In this document: positions 26,648 through 38,653 of the stretch, piece after piece
How the letters are laid out: each line of letters opens with the position of its first letter
How positions within the stretch are numbered: the first letter of the stretch is position 1
From: Hydractinia symbiolongicarpus
Lineage: Eukaryota; Cnidaria; Hydrozoa; Anthoathecata; Hydractiniidae
Direction of reading: 5' to 3'
DNA length: 64,000 nt
Assembly (NCBI RefSeq): GCF_029227915.1
Contig: NC_079888.1
Span: 20,812,001 to 20,876,000 of the forward strand
Program-made: the position numbers and the translations under genes
Notes under the pieces: generated by a model
Seen by the model: the letters and a program-made list of their open reading frames with translations, nothing else
The model's database searches: none
What the model was told of the DNA's origin: nothing

Positions 26648-29235
26648 TCGTACCAACATGTATTTAGCGATATTTTTCTGATATTACTAGGTTGCATCGC
26701 TTTTAACTATGAAACGATTGACTGTGGGACTTAATCGAGCTAACTTTGGACTGTCACCTGATAAATGTGATAAATGAGACAATTGGACTCCAAGAAATAA
26801 CATTCTTGTTAATTTGACGTGATTGCCGGAACTCAGCGATTACACTGGGCACTGTGGTAGCGCTTCATTTAAAAATTAAGATACAAAAAGCCATTTTTTT
26901 ATTGTGGGACCAATCCTAGCCGTTATCGCGCGTTAAAGAAATAGCGACAGTTTCAAGAACTACATTTCATTGACTTTCTAACGGTGTCAGTCCGTTTGAG
27001 TTACAACGGTTGGGTCACATATTCGTACCAACATGTATTTAGCGATATTTTTCTGATATTACTAGGTTGCATCGCTTTTAACTATGAAACGATTGACTGT
27101 GGGACTTAATCGAGCTAACTTTGGACTGTCACCTGATAAATGTGATAAATGAGACAATTGGACTCCAAGAAATAACATTCTTGTTAATTTGACGTGATTG
27201 CCGGAACTCAGCGATTACACTGGGCACTGTGGTAGCGCTTCATTTAAAAATTAAGATACAAAAAGCCATTTTTTTATTGTGGGACCAATCCTAGCCGTTA
27301 TCGCGCGTTAAAGAAATAGCGACAGTTTCAAGAACTACATTTCATTGACTTTCTAACGGTGTCAGTCCGTTTGAGTTACAACGGTTGGGTCACATATTCG
27401 TACCAACATGTATTTAGCGATATTTTTCTGATATTACTAGGTTGCATCGCTTTTAACTATGAAACGATTGACTGTGGGACTTAATTGAGCTAACTTTGGA
27501 CTGTCACCTGATAAATGTGATAAAAGAGACAATTGGACTCCAAGAAAAAACATTCTTCTTAATTTGACATGATTGCCGAAACTCAGCGATTACACTGGCT
27601 CTGTGGTAGCGCTTCAATTAAGAATTAAGATAAAAAAGTCATTTTTTTTTTGCGGGACCAATCCTAGCCATTATCTCGCGCTGAAGAAATAGCGGCAGTT
27701 TCAAAAACTACATTACATTGACTTTCTAACGGTGTCAGTCCGTTTGAGTTACAACGGTTGGGTCACATATTCGTTCCAACATGTATTTAGCGATATTTTT
27801 CTGATATTACTAGGTTGCATCGCTTTTAACTATGAAACGATTGACTGTGGGACTTAATTGAGCTAACTTTGGACTGTCACCTGATAAATGTGATAAATGA
27901 GACAATTGGACTCCAAGAAATAACATTCTTGTTAATTTGACGTGATTGCCGGAACTCAGCGATTACACTGGGCACTGTGGTAGCGCTTCATTTAAAAATT
28001 AAGATACAAAAAGTCATTTTTTTATTGTGGGACCAATCCTAGCCATTATCTCGCGCTGAAGAAGTAACGGCAGTTTCAAAAACTACATTTCATTGACTTT
28101 CTAACGGTGTCAGTTCGTTTGAGTTACAACGGTTGGGTCACATATTCGTACCAACATGTATTTAGCGATATTTTTCTGATATTACTAGGTTGCATCGCTT
28201 TTAACTATGAAACGATTGACTGTGGGACTTAATTGAGCTAACTTTGGACTGTCACCTGATAAATGTGATAAAAGAGACAATTGGACTCCAAGAAAAAACA
28301 TTCTTCTTAATTTGACATGATTGCCGAAACTCAGCGATTACACTGGCTCTGTGGTAGCGCTTCAATTAAGAATTAAGATAAAAAAGTCATTTTTTTTTTG
28401 CGGGACCAATCCTAGCCATTATCTCGCGCTGAAGAAATAGCGGCAGTTTCAAAAACTACATTACATTGACTTTCTAACGGTGTCAGTCCGTTTGAGTTAC
28501 AACGGTTGGGTCACATATTCGTACCAACATGTATTTAGCGATATTTTTCTGATATTACTAGGTTGCATCGCTTTTAACTATGAAACGATTGACTGTGGGA
28601 CTTAATTGAGCTAACTTTGGACTGTCACCTGATAAATGTGATAAATGAGACAATTGTTCTCCAAGAAATAACATTCTTGTTAATTTGGCGTGATTGCCGG
28701 AACTCAGCGATTACACTGGGCACTGTGGTAGCGCTTCAATTAAGAATTAAGATAAAAAAGTCATTTTTTTTTGCGGGACCAATCCTAGCCATTATCTCGC
28801 GCTGAAGAAATAGCGGCAGTTTCAAAAACTACATTTCATTGACTTTCTAACAGTGTCAGTCCGTTTGAGTTACAACGGTTGGGTCACATATTCGTACCAA
28901 CATGTATTTAGCGATATTTTTCTGATATTACTAGGTTGCATCGCTTTTAACAATGAAACGATTGACTGTGGGTCTTAATTGAGCTAACTTTGGACTGTCA
29001 CCTGATAAATGTGATAAAGGAGACAATTGGACTCCAAGAAATAACATTCTTGTTAATTTTACGTGATTTCCGGAACTCAGCGATTACACTGGGCACTGTG
29101 GTAGCGCTTTATTTAAAAATTAAGATACAAAAAGTCATTTTTTTATTGTGGGACCAATCCTAGCCATTATCTCGCGCTGAAGAAATAGCGGCAGTTTCAA
29201 AAACTACATTTCATTGACTTTCTAACGGTGTCAGT

Positions 29236-29297
29236 CCGTTTGAGTTACAACGGTTGGGTCACATATCCGTTTGAGTTACAACGGTTGGGTCTCATAT
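29236..29297. repeat. 31-bp tandem duplication inside a monomer (copy 2)
   Basis: Identical event to that at 26586-26647, including the same internal mismatch (GTCTCAT), displaced by exactly 2,650 bp. Sharing a one-off rearrangement with its mismatch shows that this copy descends from the same ancestral monomer by block duplication. Confidence 0.93.
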
Positions 29298-31483
29298 TCG
29301 TACCAACATGTATTTAGCGATATTTTTCTGATATTACTAGGTTGCATCGCTTTTAACTATGAAACGATTGACTGTGGGACTTAATCGAGCTAACTTTGGA
29401 CTGTCACCTGATAAATGTGATAAATGAGACAATTGGACTCCAAGAAATAACATTCTTGTTAATTTGACGTGATTGCCGGAACTCAGCGATTACACTGGGC
29501 ACTGTGGTAGCGCTTCATTTAAAAATTAAGATACAAAAAGCCATTTTTTTATTGTGGGACCAATCCTAGCCGTTATCGCGCGTTAAAGAAATAGCGACAG
29601 TTTCAAGAACTACATTTCATTGACTTTCTAACGGTGTCAGTCCGTTTGAGTTACAACGGTTGGGTCACATATTCGTACCAACATGTATTTAGCGATATTT
29701 TTCTGATATTACTAGGTTGCATCGCTTTTAACTATGAAACGATTGACTGTGGGACTTAATTGAGCTAACTTTCGACTGTCACCTGATAAATGTGATAAAA
29801 GAGACAATTGGACTCCAAGAAAAAACATTCTTCTTAATTTGACATGATTGCCGAAACTCAGCGATTACACTGGCTCTGTGGTAGCGCTTCAATTAAGAAT
29901 TAAGATAAAAAAGTCATTTTTTTTTTGCGGGACCAATCCTAGCCATTATCTCGCGCTGAAGAAATAGCGGCAGTTTCAAAAACTACATTACATTGACTTT
30001 CTAACGGTGTCAGTCCGTTTGAGTTACAACGGTTGGGTCACATATTCGTTCCAACATGTATTTAGCGATATTTTTCTGATATTACTAGGTTGCATCGCTT
30101 TTAACTATGAAACGATTGACTGTGGGACTTAATTGAGCTAACTTTGGACTGTCACCTGATAAATGTGATAAATGAGACAATTGGACTCCAAGAAATAACA
30201 TTCTTGTTAATTTGACGTGATTGCCGGAACTCAGCGATTACACTGGGCACTGTGGTAGCGCTTCATTTAAAAATTAAGATACAAAAAGTCATTTTTTTAT
30301 TGTGGGACCAATCCTAGCCATTATCTCGCGCTGAAGAAGTAACGGCAGTTTCAAAAACTACATTTCATTGACTTTCTAACGGTGTCAGTCCGTTTGAGTT
30401 ACAACGGTTGGGTCACATATTCGTACCAACATGTATTTAGCGATATTTTTCTGATATTACTAGGTTGCATCGCTTTTAACTATGAAACGATTGACTGTGG
30501 GACTTAATTGAGCTAACTTTGGACTGTCACCTGATAAATGTGATAAAAGAGACAATTGGACTCCAAGAAAAAACATTCTTCTTAATTTGACATGATTGCC
30601 GAAACTCAGCGATTACACTGGCTCTGTGGTAGCGCTTCAATTAAGAATTAAGATAAAAAAGTCATTTTTTTTTTGCGGGACCAATCCTAGCCATTATCTC
30701 GCGCTGAAGAAATAGCGGCAGTTTCAAAAACTACATTACATTGACTTTCTAACGGTGTCAGTCCGTTTGAGTTACAACGGTTGGGTCACATATTCGTTCC
30801 AACATGTATTTAGCGATATTTTTCTGATATTACTAGGTTGCATCGCTTTTAACTATGAAACGATTGACTGTGGGACTTAATTGAGCTAACTTTGGACTGT
30901 CACCTGATAAATGTGATAAATGAGACAATTGGACTCCAAGAAATAACATTCTTGTTAATTTGACGTGATTGCCGGAACTCAGCGATTACACTGGGCACTG
31001 TGGTAGCGCTTCATTTAAAAATTAAGATACAAAAAGTCATTTTTTTATTGTGGGACCAATCCTAGCCATTATCTCGCGCTGAAGAAGTAACGGCAGTTTC
31101 AAAAACTACATTTCATTGACTTTCTAACGGTGTCAGTCCGTTTGAGTTACAACGGTTGGGTCACATATTCGTACCAACATGTATTTAGCGATATTTTTCT
31201 GATATTACTAGGTTGCATCGCTTTTAACTATGAAACGATTGACTGTGGGACTTAATTGAGCTAACTTTGGACTGTCACCTGATAAATGTGATAAATGAGA
31301 CAATTGTTCTCCAAGAAATAACATTCTTGTTAATTTGGCGTGATTGCCGGAACTCAGCGATTACACTGGGCACTGTGGTAGCGCTTCATTTAAAAATTAA
31401 GATACAAAAAGTCATTTTTTTATTGTGGGACCAATCCTAGCCGTTATCGCGCGTTAAAGAAATAGCGACAGTTTCAAGAACTA

Positions 31484-34400
31484 CATTTCATTGACATTCT
31501 AACGGTGTCAGTCTGTTTGAGTTACAACGGTTGGGTCACATATTCGTACCAACATGTATTTAGCGATATTTTTCTGATATTACTAGGTTGCATCGCTTTT
31601 AACAATGAAACGATTGACTGTGGGACTTAATTGAGCTAACTTTGGACTGTCACCTGATAAATGTGATAAATGAGACAATTGGACTCCAAGAAATAACATT
31701 CTTGTTAATTTGACGTGATTGCCGGAACTCAGCGATTACACTGGGCACTGTGGTAGCGCTTCATTTAAAAATTAAGATACAAAAAGTCATTTTTTTATTG
31801 TGGGACCAATCCTAGCCATTATCTCGCGCTGAAGAAGTAACGGCAGTTTCAAAAACTACATTTCATTGACTTTCTAACGGTGTCAGTCCGTTTGAGTTAC
31901 AACGGTTGAGTCACATATTCGTACCAACATGTATTTAACGATATTTTTCTGATATTACTAGGTTGCATCGCTTTTAACTATGAAACCATTGACGGTGGGA
32001 CTTAATTGAGCTAACTTTGGACTGTCACCTGATAAATGTGATAAAAGAGACAATTGGACTCCAAGAAAAAACATTCTTCTTAATTTGACATGATTGCCGA
32101 AGCTCAGCGATTACACTGGGCTCTGTGGTAGCGCTTCATTTAAGAATTATGATAAAAAAGTCATTTTTTTTATTGTGGGACCAATCCTAGCCATTATCCT
32201 GCGCTGAGGAAGTAGTGACAATTTCAAAAACTACATTTCATTGACTTTCTAACGGTGTCAGTCCGTTTGAGTTTCAACGGTTGTGTCACATATTCGTACC
32301 AACATGTATTTAGCGATATTTTTTGATATTACTAGGTTGCATCGCTTTTAACAATGAAACGTTGACTGTGGGACTTAATTGAGCTAACTTTGGACTGTCA
32401 CCTGATAAATGTGATAAAAGAGACAATTGGACTCCAAGAAAAAACATTCTTCTTAATTTCACATGATTGCCGAAACTCAGCGATTACACTGGGCTTTGTG
32501 GTTGCGCTTCATTTAAGAATTATGATAAAAAAGTCATTTTTTTATTGTGAGACCAATCCTAGCCATTATCGCGCACTGAAGAAATAGCGGCAGTTTCAAA
32601 AACTACATTACATTGACTTTCTAACGGTGTCAGTCCGTTTGAGTTTCAATGGTTGTGTCACATATTCGTACCAACATGTATTTAGCGATATTTTTTGATA
32701 TTACTAGGTTGCATCGCTTTTAACAATGAAACGTTGACTGTGGGACTTAATTGAGCTAACTTTGGACTGTCACCTGATAAATGTGATAAAAGAGACAATT
32801 GGACTCCAAGAAAAAACATTCTTCTTAATTTCACATGATTGCCGAAACTCAGCGATTACACTGGGCTTTGTGGTTGCGCTTCATTTAAGAATTATGATAA
32901 AAAAGTCATTTTTTTATTGTGACACCAATCCTAGCCATTATCGCGCGCTGAAGAAATAGCGGCAGTTTCAAAAACTACATTACATTGACTTTCTAACGGT
33001 GTCAGTCCGTTTGAGTTGCAACGGTTGGGTCACATATTCGTACCAACATGTATTTAGCGATATTTTTCTGATATTACTAGGTTGCATCGCTTTTAACTAT
33101 GAAACGATTGACTGTGGGACTTAATTGAGCTAACTTTGGACTGTCACCTGATAAATGTGATAAAAGAGACAATTGGACTCCAAGAAAAAACATTCTTCTT
33201 AATTTCACATGATTGCCGAAACTCAGCAATTACACTGGGCTTTGTGGTTGCGCTTCATTTAAGAATTATAATAAAAAAGTCATTTTTTTATTGTGGGACC
33301 AATCATAGCCATTATCGCGCGCAGAGGATATAGCGACAGTTTCAAAAACTACATTTTGTTGACTTTCTAACGGTGTCAGTCCGTTTGAGTTTCAACGGTT
33401 GTGTCACATATTCGTGCCAACATGTATTTAGCGATATTTTTTGATATTACTAGGTTGCATCGCTTTTAACAATGAAACGTTGACTGTGGGACTTAATTGA
33501 GCTAACTTTGGACTGTCACCTGATAAATGTGATAAAAGAGACAATTGGACTCCAAGAAAAAACATTCTTCTTAATTTCACATGATTGCCGAAACTCAGCG
33601 ATTACACTGGGCTTTGTGGTTGCGCTTCATTTAAGAATTATGATAAAAAAGTCATTTTTTTATTGTGGGACCAATCCTAGCCATTATCGCGCGCTGAAGA
33701 AATAGCGGCAGTTTCAAAAACTACATTACATTGACTTTCTAACGGTGTCAGTCCGTTTGAGTTACAACGGTTGGGTCACATATTCGTACCAACATGTATT
33801 TAGCGATATTTTTCTGATATTACTAGGTTGCATCGCTTTTAACAATGAAACGATTGACTGTGTGACTTAATTGAGCTAACTTTGGACTGTGACCTGATAA
33901 ATGTGATAAATGAGACAATTGGACTCCAAGAAATAACATTCTTGTTAACTTGACGTGATTGCCGGAACTCAGCGATTACACTGGGCACTGTGGTAGCGCT
34001 TCATTTTGAAATTAAGCTAAAAAAAGTCATTTCTTTACTGTGGGACCTATCGTAGCCGTTAGCGCGCGTTGAAAAAAAAGCGACAGTTTCAAAAACTACA
34101 TTTCATTGACTTTCTAACGGTGTCAGTCCGTTTGAGTTGCAACGGTTGGGTCACATATTCGTAGCAACATGTATTATGCGATATTTTTCTGATATTACTA
34201 GGTTGCATCGCTTTTAACTATGAAACGATTGACTGTGGGACTTAATTGAGCTAACTTTGGACTGTCACCTGATAAATGTGATAAAAGAGACAATTGGACT
34301 CCAAGAAAAAACATTCTTCTTAATTTCACATGATTGCCGAAACTCAGCGATTACACTGGGCTTTGTGGTTGCGCTTCATTTAAGAATTATGATAAAAAAG

Positions 34401-35965
34401 TCATTTTTTTATTGTGGGACCAATCATAGCCATTATCGCGCGCTGAGGAAATAGCGACAGTTTCTAAAACTACATTTTGTTGACTTTCTAACAGTGTCAG
34501 TCCGTTTGAGTTTCAACGGTTGTGTCACATATTCGTACCAACATGTATTTAGCGATATTTTTTGATATTACTAGGTTGCATCGCTTTTAACAATATAACG
34601 TTGACTGTGGGACTTAATTGAGCTAACTTTGGACTGTCACCTGATAAATGTGATAAAAGAGACAATTGGACTCCAAGAAAAAACATTCTTCTTAATTTCA
34701 CATGATTGCCGAAACTAAACGATTACACTGGGCTTTGTGGTTGCGCTTCATTTGAGAATTATGAAAAAAAAGTCATTTTTTTATTGTGGGACCAATCCTA
34801 GCCATTATCGCGCGCTGAAGAAATAGCGGCAGTTTAAAAAACTACATTACATTGACTTTCTAACGGTGTCAGTCCGTTTGAGTTACAACGGTTGGGTCAC
34901 ACATTCATACCAACATGTATTTAGCGATATTTTTCTGATATTATTAGGTTGCATCGCTTTTAACAATGAAACGATTGACTGTGGGACTTAATGGAGCTAA
35001 CTTTGGACTGTGACCTGATAAATGTGATAAATGAGACAATTGGACTCCGAGAAATAACATTCTTGTTAACTTGACGTGATTGCCGGAACTCAGCGATTAC
35101 ACTGGGCACTGTGGTAGCGCTTCATTATGAAATTAAGCTAAAAAAGTCATTTTTTACTGTGGGACCTATCGTAGCTGTTAGCGCGCGTTGAAAAAAAAGC
35201 GACAGTTTCAAAAACTACATTTCATTGACTTTCTAACGGTGTCAGTCCGTTTGAGTTGCAACGGTTGGGTCACATATTCGTACCAACATGTATTTAGCGA
35301 TATTTTTCTGATATTACTAGGTTGCATCGCTTTTAACTATAAAACGATTGACTGTGGGACTTAATTGAACTAACTTTGGACTGTGACCTGATAAATGTGA
35401 TAAATGAGACAATTGGACTCCGAGAAATAACATTCTTGTTAACTTGACGTGATTGCCGGAACTCAGCGATTACACTGGGCACTGTGGTAGCGCTTCATTT
35501 TGAAATTAAGCTAAAAAAAGTCATTTTTTACTGTGGGACCTATCGTAGCCATTAGCGCGCGTTGAAAAAAAAGCGACAGTTTCAAAAACTACATTTCATT
35601 GACTTTCTAACGGTGTCAGTCCGTTTGAGTTGCAACGGTTGGGTCACATATTCGTACCAACATGTATTTAGCGAGATTTTTCTGATATTACTAGGTTGCA
35701 TCGCTTTTAACTATAAAACGATTGACTGTGGGACTTAATTGAGCTAACTTTGGACTGTCACCTGATAAATGTGATAAAGGAGAAAATTGGACTCCAAGAA
35801 AAAACTTTCTTCTTAATTTGACATGATTGCCGAAACTCAGCGATTACACTGGGCTCTGTGGTAGCGCTTCAATTAAGAATTAAGATAAAAAAGTCATTTT
35901 TTTATTGCGGGACCAATCCTAGCCATTATCTCGCGCTGAAGAATTAGCGGCAGTTTCAAAAACTA
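31484..35965. repeat. Satellite block rich in TTTCACATG / GTTGCGC monomers
   Basis: Twelve monomers starting at 31484. Most from 32234 carry AATTTCACATG and GTGGTTGCGCTTC, with ends alternating between TACATTACATTG and TACATTTTGTTG. Monomers at 33724, 34845 and 35218 form another type with CATTTTGAAATTAAGC (or ATTATGAAAT) and GCGCGCGTTGAAAAAAAAGCG. Five copies contain a 65-codon plus-strand open frame starting at TTG (32390, 32762, 33136, 33508, 34257). Its spacing is simply the monomer period, so I treat it as non-coding. Confidence 0.75.
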
Positions 35966-38635
35966 CATTTCATTGACTTTCTAACGGTGTCAGTCCGTTT
36001 GAGTTTCAACGGTTGTGTCACATATTCGTACCAACATGTATTTAGCGATATTTTTTTGATATTACTAGGTTGCATCGCTTTTAACAATGAAACGTTGACT
36101 GTGGGACTTAATTGAACTAACTTTGGACTGTGACCTGATAAATGTGATAAAAGAGACCATTGGACTCCAAGAAAAAACATTCTTCTTAATTTCACATGAT
36201 TGCCGAAACTCAGCGATTACACTAGGCTCTGTGGTAGCGCTTCATTTAAGAATTATGATAAAAAAAGTCATTTTTTTATTGTGGGACCAATCCTAGCCAT
36301 TATCGCGCGCTGAGGAAATAGCGACCGTTTCAAAAACTACATTTTATTGACTTTCTAACGGTGTCAGTCCGTGTGAGTTTCAACGGTTGTGTCACATATT
36401 CGTACCAACATGTATTTAGCGATATTATTTTGATATTACTATGTTGCATCGCTTTTAACAATGAAACGTTGACTGTGGGACTTAATTGAACTAACTTTGG
36501 ACTGTGACCTGATAAATGTGATAAATGAAACAATTGGACTACAAGAAATAACATTCTTCTGAATTTGACGTGATTGCCGGAACTCAGCGATTACACTAGG
36601 CTCTGTGGTAGCGCTTCATTTAAGACTTAAGTTAAAAAAAAGTCATATTTTTATTGTGGGACCAATCCTAGACGTTATAGCGCGCTGAGGAAATAGCGAC
36701 AGTTTCAAAAACTACATTTCATTGTCTTTCTAACGGTGTCAGTCCGTTTGAGTTTCAACGGTTGTGTCACATATTCGTACCAACATGTATTTAGCGATAT
36801 TTTTTTGATATTACTAGGTTGCATCGCTTTTGACAATGAAACGATTGACTGTGGGATTAAATCGAACTAACTTTGGACTGTGACCTGATAAATGTGATAA
36901 AAGAGACCATTGGACTCCAAGAAAAAACATTCTTCTTAATTTCACATGATTGCCGAAACTCAGCGATTACACTAGGCTCTGTGGTAGCGCTTCATTTAAG
37001 AATTATGATAAAATAAGTCATTTTTTATTGTGGGACCAATCCTAGCCATTATCGCGCGCTGAGGAAATAGCGACAGTTTCAAAAACTACATTTCATTGAC
37101 TTTCTAACGGTGTCAGTCCGTTTGAGTTTCAACGGTTGTGTCACATATTCGTACCAACATGTATTTAGCGATATTTTTTTGATATTACTAGGTTGCATCG
37201 CTTTTGACAATGAAACGATTGACTGTGGGACTTAATCGAACTAACTTTGGACTGTGACCTGATAAATGTGAAAAATGAGACAATTGGACTCCAAGGAATA
37301 ACATTCTTCTTAATTTGACGTGATTGCCGGAACTCAGCGATTACACTGGCCGCTGTGGTAGCGCTTCATTTAAGAGTTTAGATAAATAAGTCATTTTTTA
37401 CTGTGGGACCAATCCTAGCCATTATCGCGCGCTGAGGAAATAGCGACAGTTTCAAAAACTACATTTCATTGACTTTCTAACGGTGTCAGTCCGTTTGAGT
37501 TTCAGCGTTTGTGTCACATATTCGTACCAACATGTATTTAGCGATATTTTTTTGATATTACTAGGTTGCATTGCTTTTGACAATGAAACGATTGACTGTG
37601 GGACTTAATCGAACTAACTTTGGACTGTGACCTGATAAATGTGAAAAATGAGACAATTGGACTCCAAGGAATAACATTCTTCTTAATTTGACGTGATTGC
37701 CGGAACTCAGCGATTACACTGGCCGCTGTGGTAGCGCTTCATTTAAGAGTTTAGATAAATAAGTCGTTTTTTACTGTGGGACCAATCCTAGCCATTATCG
37801 CGCGCTGAGGAAATAGCGACAGTTTCAAAAACTACATTTCATTGACTTTCTAACGGTGTCAGTCCGTTTGAGTTTCAACGGTTGTGTCACATATTCGTAC
37901 CAACATGTATTTAGCGATATTTTTCTGATATTACTAGGTTGCATCGCTTTTAACTATGAAACGATTGACTGTGGGACTTAATTGAGCTAACTTTGGACTG
38001 TCACCTGATAAATGTGATAAAAGAGACAATTGGACTTCAAGAAAAAACATTCTTTTTAATTTGACATGATTGCCGAAACTCAGCGATTACACTGGGCTCT
38101 GTGGTAGCGCTTCATTTAAGAATTATGATAAAAAAAGTCATTTTTTTATTGTGGGACCAATCCTAGCCATTATCGCGCGCTGAGGAAATAGCGACAGTTT
38201 CAAAAACTATATTTCATAGACTTTCTAACGGTGTCAGTCCGTTTGAGTTTCAACGGTTGTGTCACATATTCGTAGAAACATGTATTTAGCGATATTGTTT
38301 TGATATTACTAGGCTGCATCGCTTTTAGCAATGAAACGTTGACTGTGGGACTTAATTGAACTAACTTTGGACTGTGACCTGATAAATGTGATAAATGAGA
38401 CAATTGGACACCAAGAAATAACATTCTTCTAATTTGAGATGATTGCCGAAACTCAGCGATTACACTGGGCTCTGTGGTAGCGCTTCATTTAGGAATTAAG
38501 TTAAAAAAAGTCATTTTTTACTGTGGGACCTATCCTAGCCGTTAGCGCGCGCTGAGGAAATAGCGACAGTTTCAAAAACTACATTTCATTGTCTTTCTAA
38601 CGGTGTCAGTCCGTTTGAGTTTCAACGGTTGTGTC
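35966..38635. repeat. Satellite block flanking the LINE on its 5' side
   Basis: Monomers start at 35966, 36340, 36715, 37089, 37462, 37835, 38210 and 38582; the last is cut at its base 54 by the LINE. Those at 37089 and 37462 are adjacent near-identical copies (GTGAAAAATGAG, CCAAGGAATAAC, GGCCGCTGTGG, AAGAGTTTAGATAAATAAG). The final monomers carry TTTAGGAATTAAGTT and CATTGTCTTTC, variants also found just right of the LINE, so both flanks belong to one satellite subfamily. Confidence 0.8.
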
Positions 38636-38653
38636 CTTTTTCATAATGGCGGC
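38636..38653 (+). promoter_or_regulatory. Possible TISU/YY1-like initiator at the LINE 5' end
   Basis: The element begins with the pyrimidine run CTTTTTC (38636-38642), and its first ATG (38646) lies in CATAATGGCGGC. This matches 10 of 12 positions of the short-leader initiator consensus SAASATGGCGGC (TISU), including the whole ATGGCGGC core, which is also a strong YY1-type site. Established knowledge: TISU directs both transcription start and efficient translation with leaders of roughly 5-30 nt, and a YY1 site positions transcription of human L1. Inference: the 10-nt leader may be the true 5' end. The alternative is chance 5' truncation just before an ATG. Confidence 0.4.

Larger units (their letters stand above)
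26182..31483. repeat. Seven-monomer higher-order repeat (~2,650 bp), two copies
   Basis: Two units, 26182-28831 (2,650 bp) and 28832-31483 (2,652 bp). Both begin with a monomer carrying AACAGTGTCAG and GGTCTTAATTG, continue with a 407-bp monomer holding a 31-bp tandem duplication, and contain alternating monomers marked by CACTGGCTCTG and by TACATTACATTG with TTCGTTCCAAC. Both end in a monomer with CAATTGTTCTCC and TTTGGCGTG. Internal order differs: the first has an extra TTAATCGAGC monomer (26963), the second an extra alternating pair member. Confidence 0.83.
1..38635. repeat. Satellite array, left arm (103 complete ~374-bp monomers plus 54 bp)
   Basis: The whole interval is head-to-tail copies of one AT-rich monomer. 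Using CATTTCATTG as the start, successive starts fall 370-376 bp apart (for example 1, 376, 749, 1124, 1496, 1871), except two monomers of 407 bp that carry a 31-bp internal duplication. All copies have the same orientation. The best-conserved stretch is roughly monomer positions 53-120, containing ATTCGTACCAACATG, TTTAGCGAT and GGTTGCATCGCT. Variable sites are linked: TTTTTCTGAT usually goes with GAGCTAAC and GTCACC, and TTTTTTGAT with GAACTAAC and GTGACC, which defines subtypes. No gene, RNA gene or long ATG-initiated frame is present. Array size and homogeneity suggest centromeric, pericentromeric or other heterochromatic DNA, but location cannot be read from sequence alone. Confidence 0.97.

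Noticed and set aside
22196-34454. Plus-strand 62-65 codon frames in the satellite
   Set aside because: They begin at TTG rather than ATG in the copies I checked, follow the 372-374 bp monomer period, and differ between copies by ordinary subtype variants.
1-38635. CRISPR-like array of repeats and spacers
   Set aside because: The repeats are contiguous 374-bp monomers with no unique spacers, and the LINE shows a eukaryotic context.
38631-38645. GTG start upstream of the LINE ATG
   Set aside because: GTG at 38631 lies in satellite sequence outside the element; the ATG at 38646 is the first start inside the LINE.
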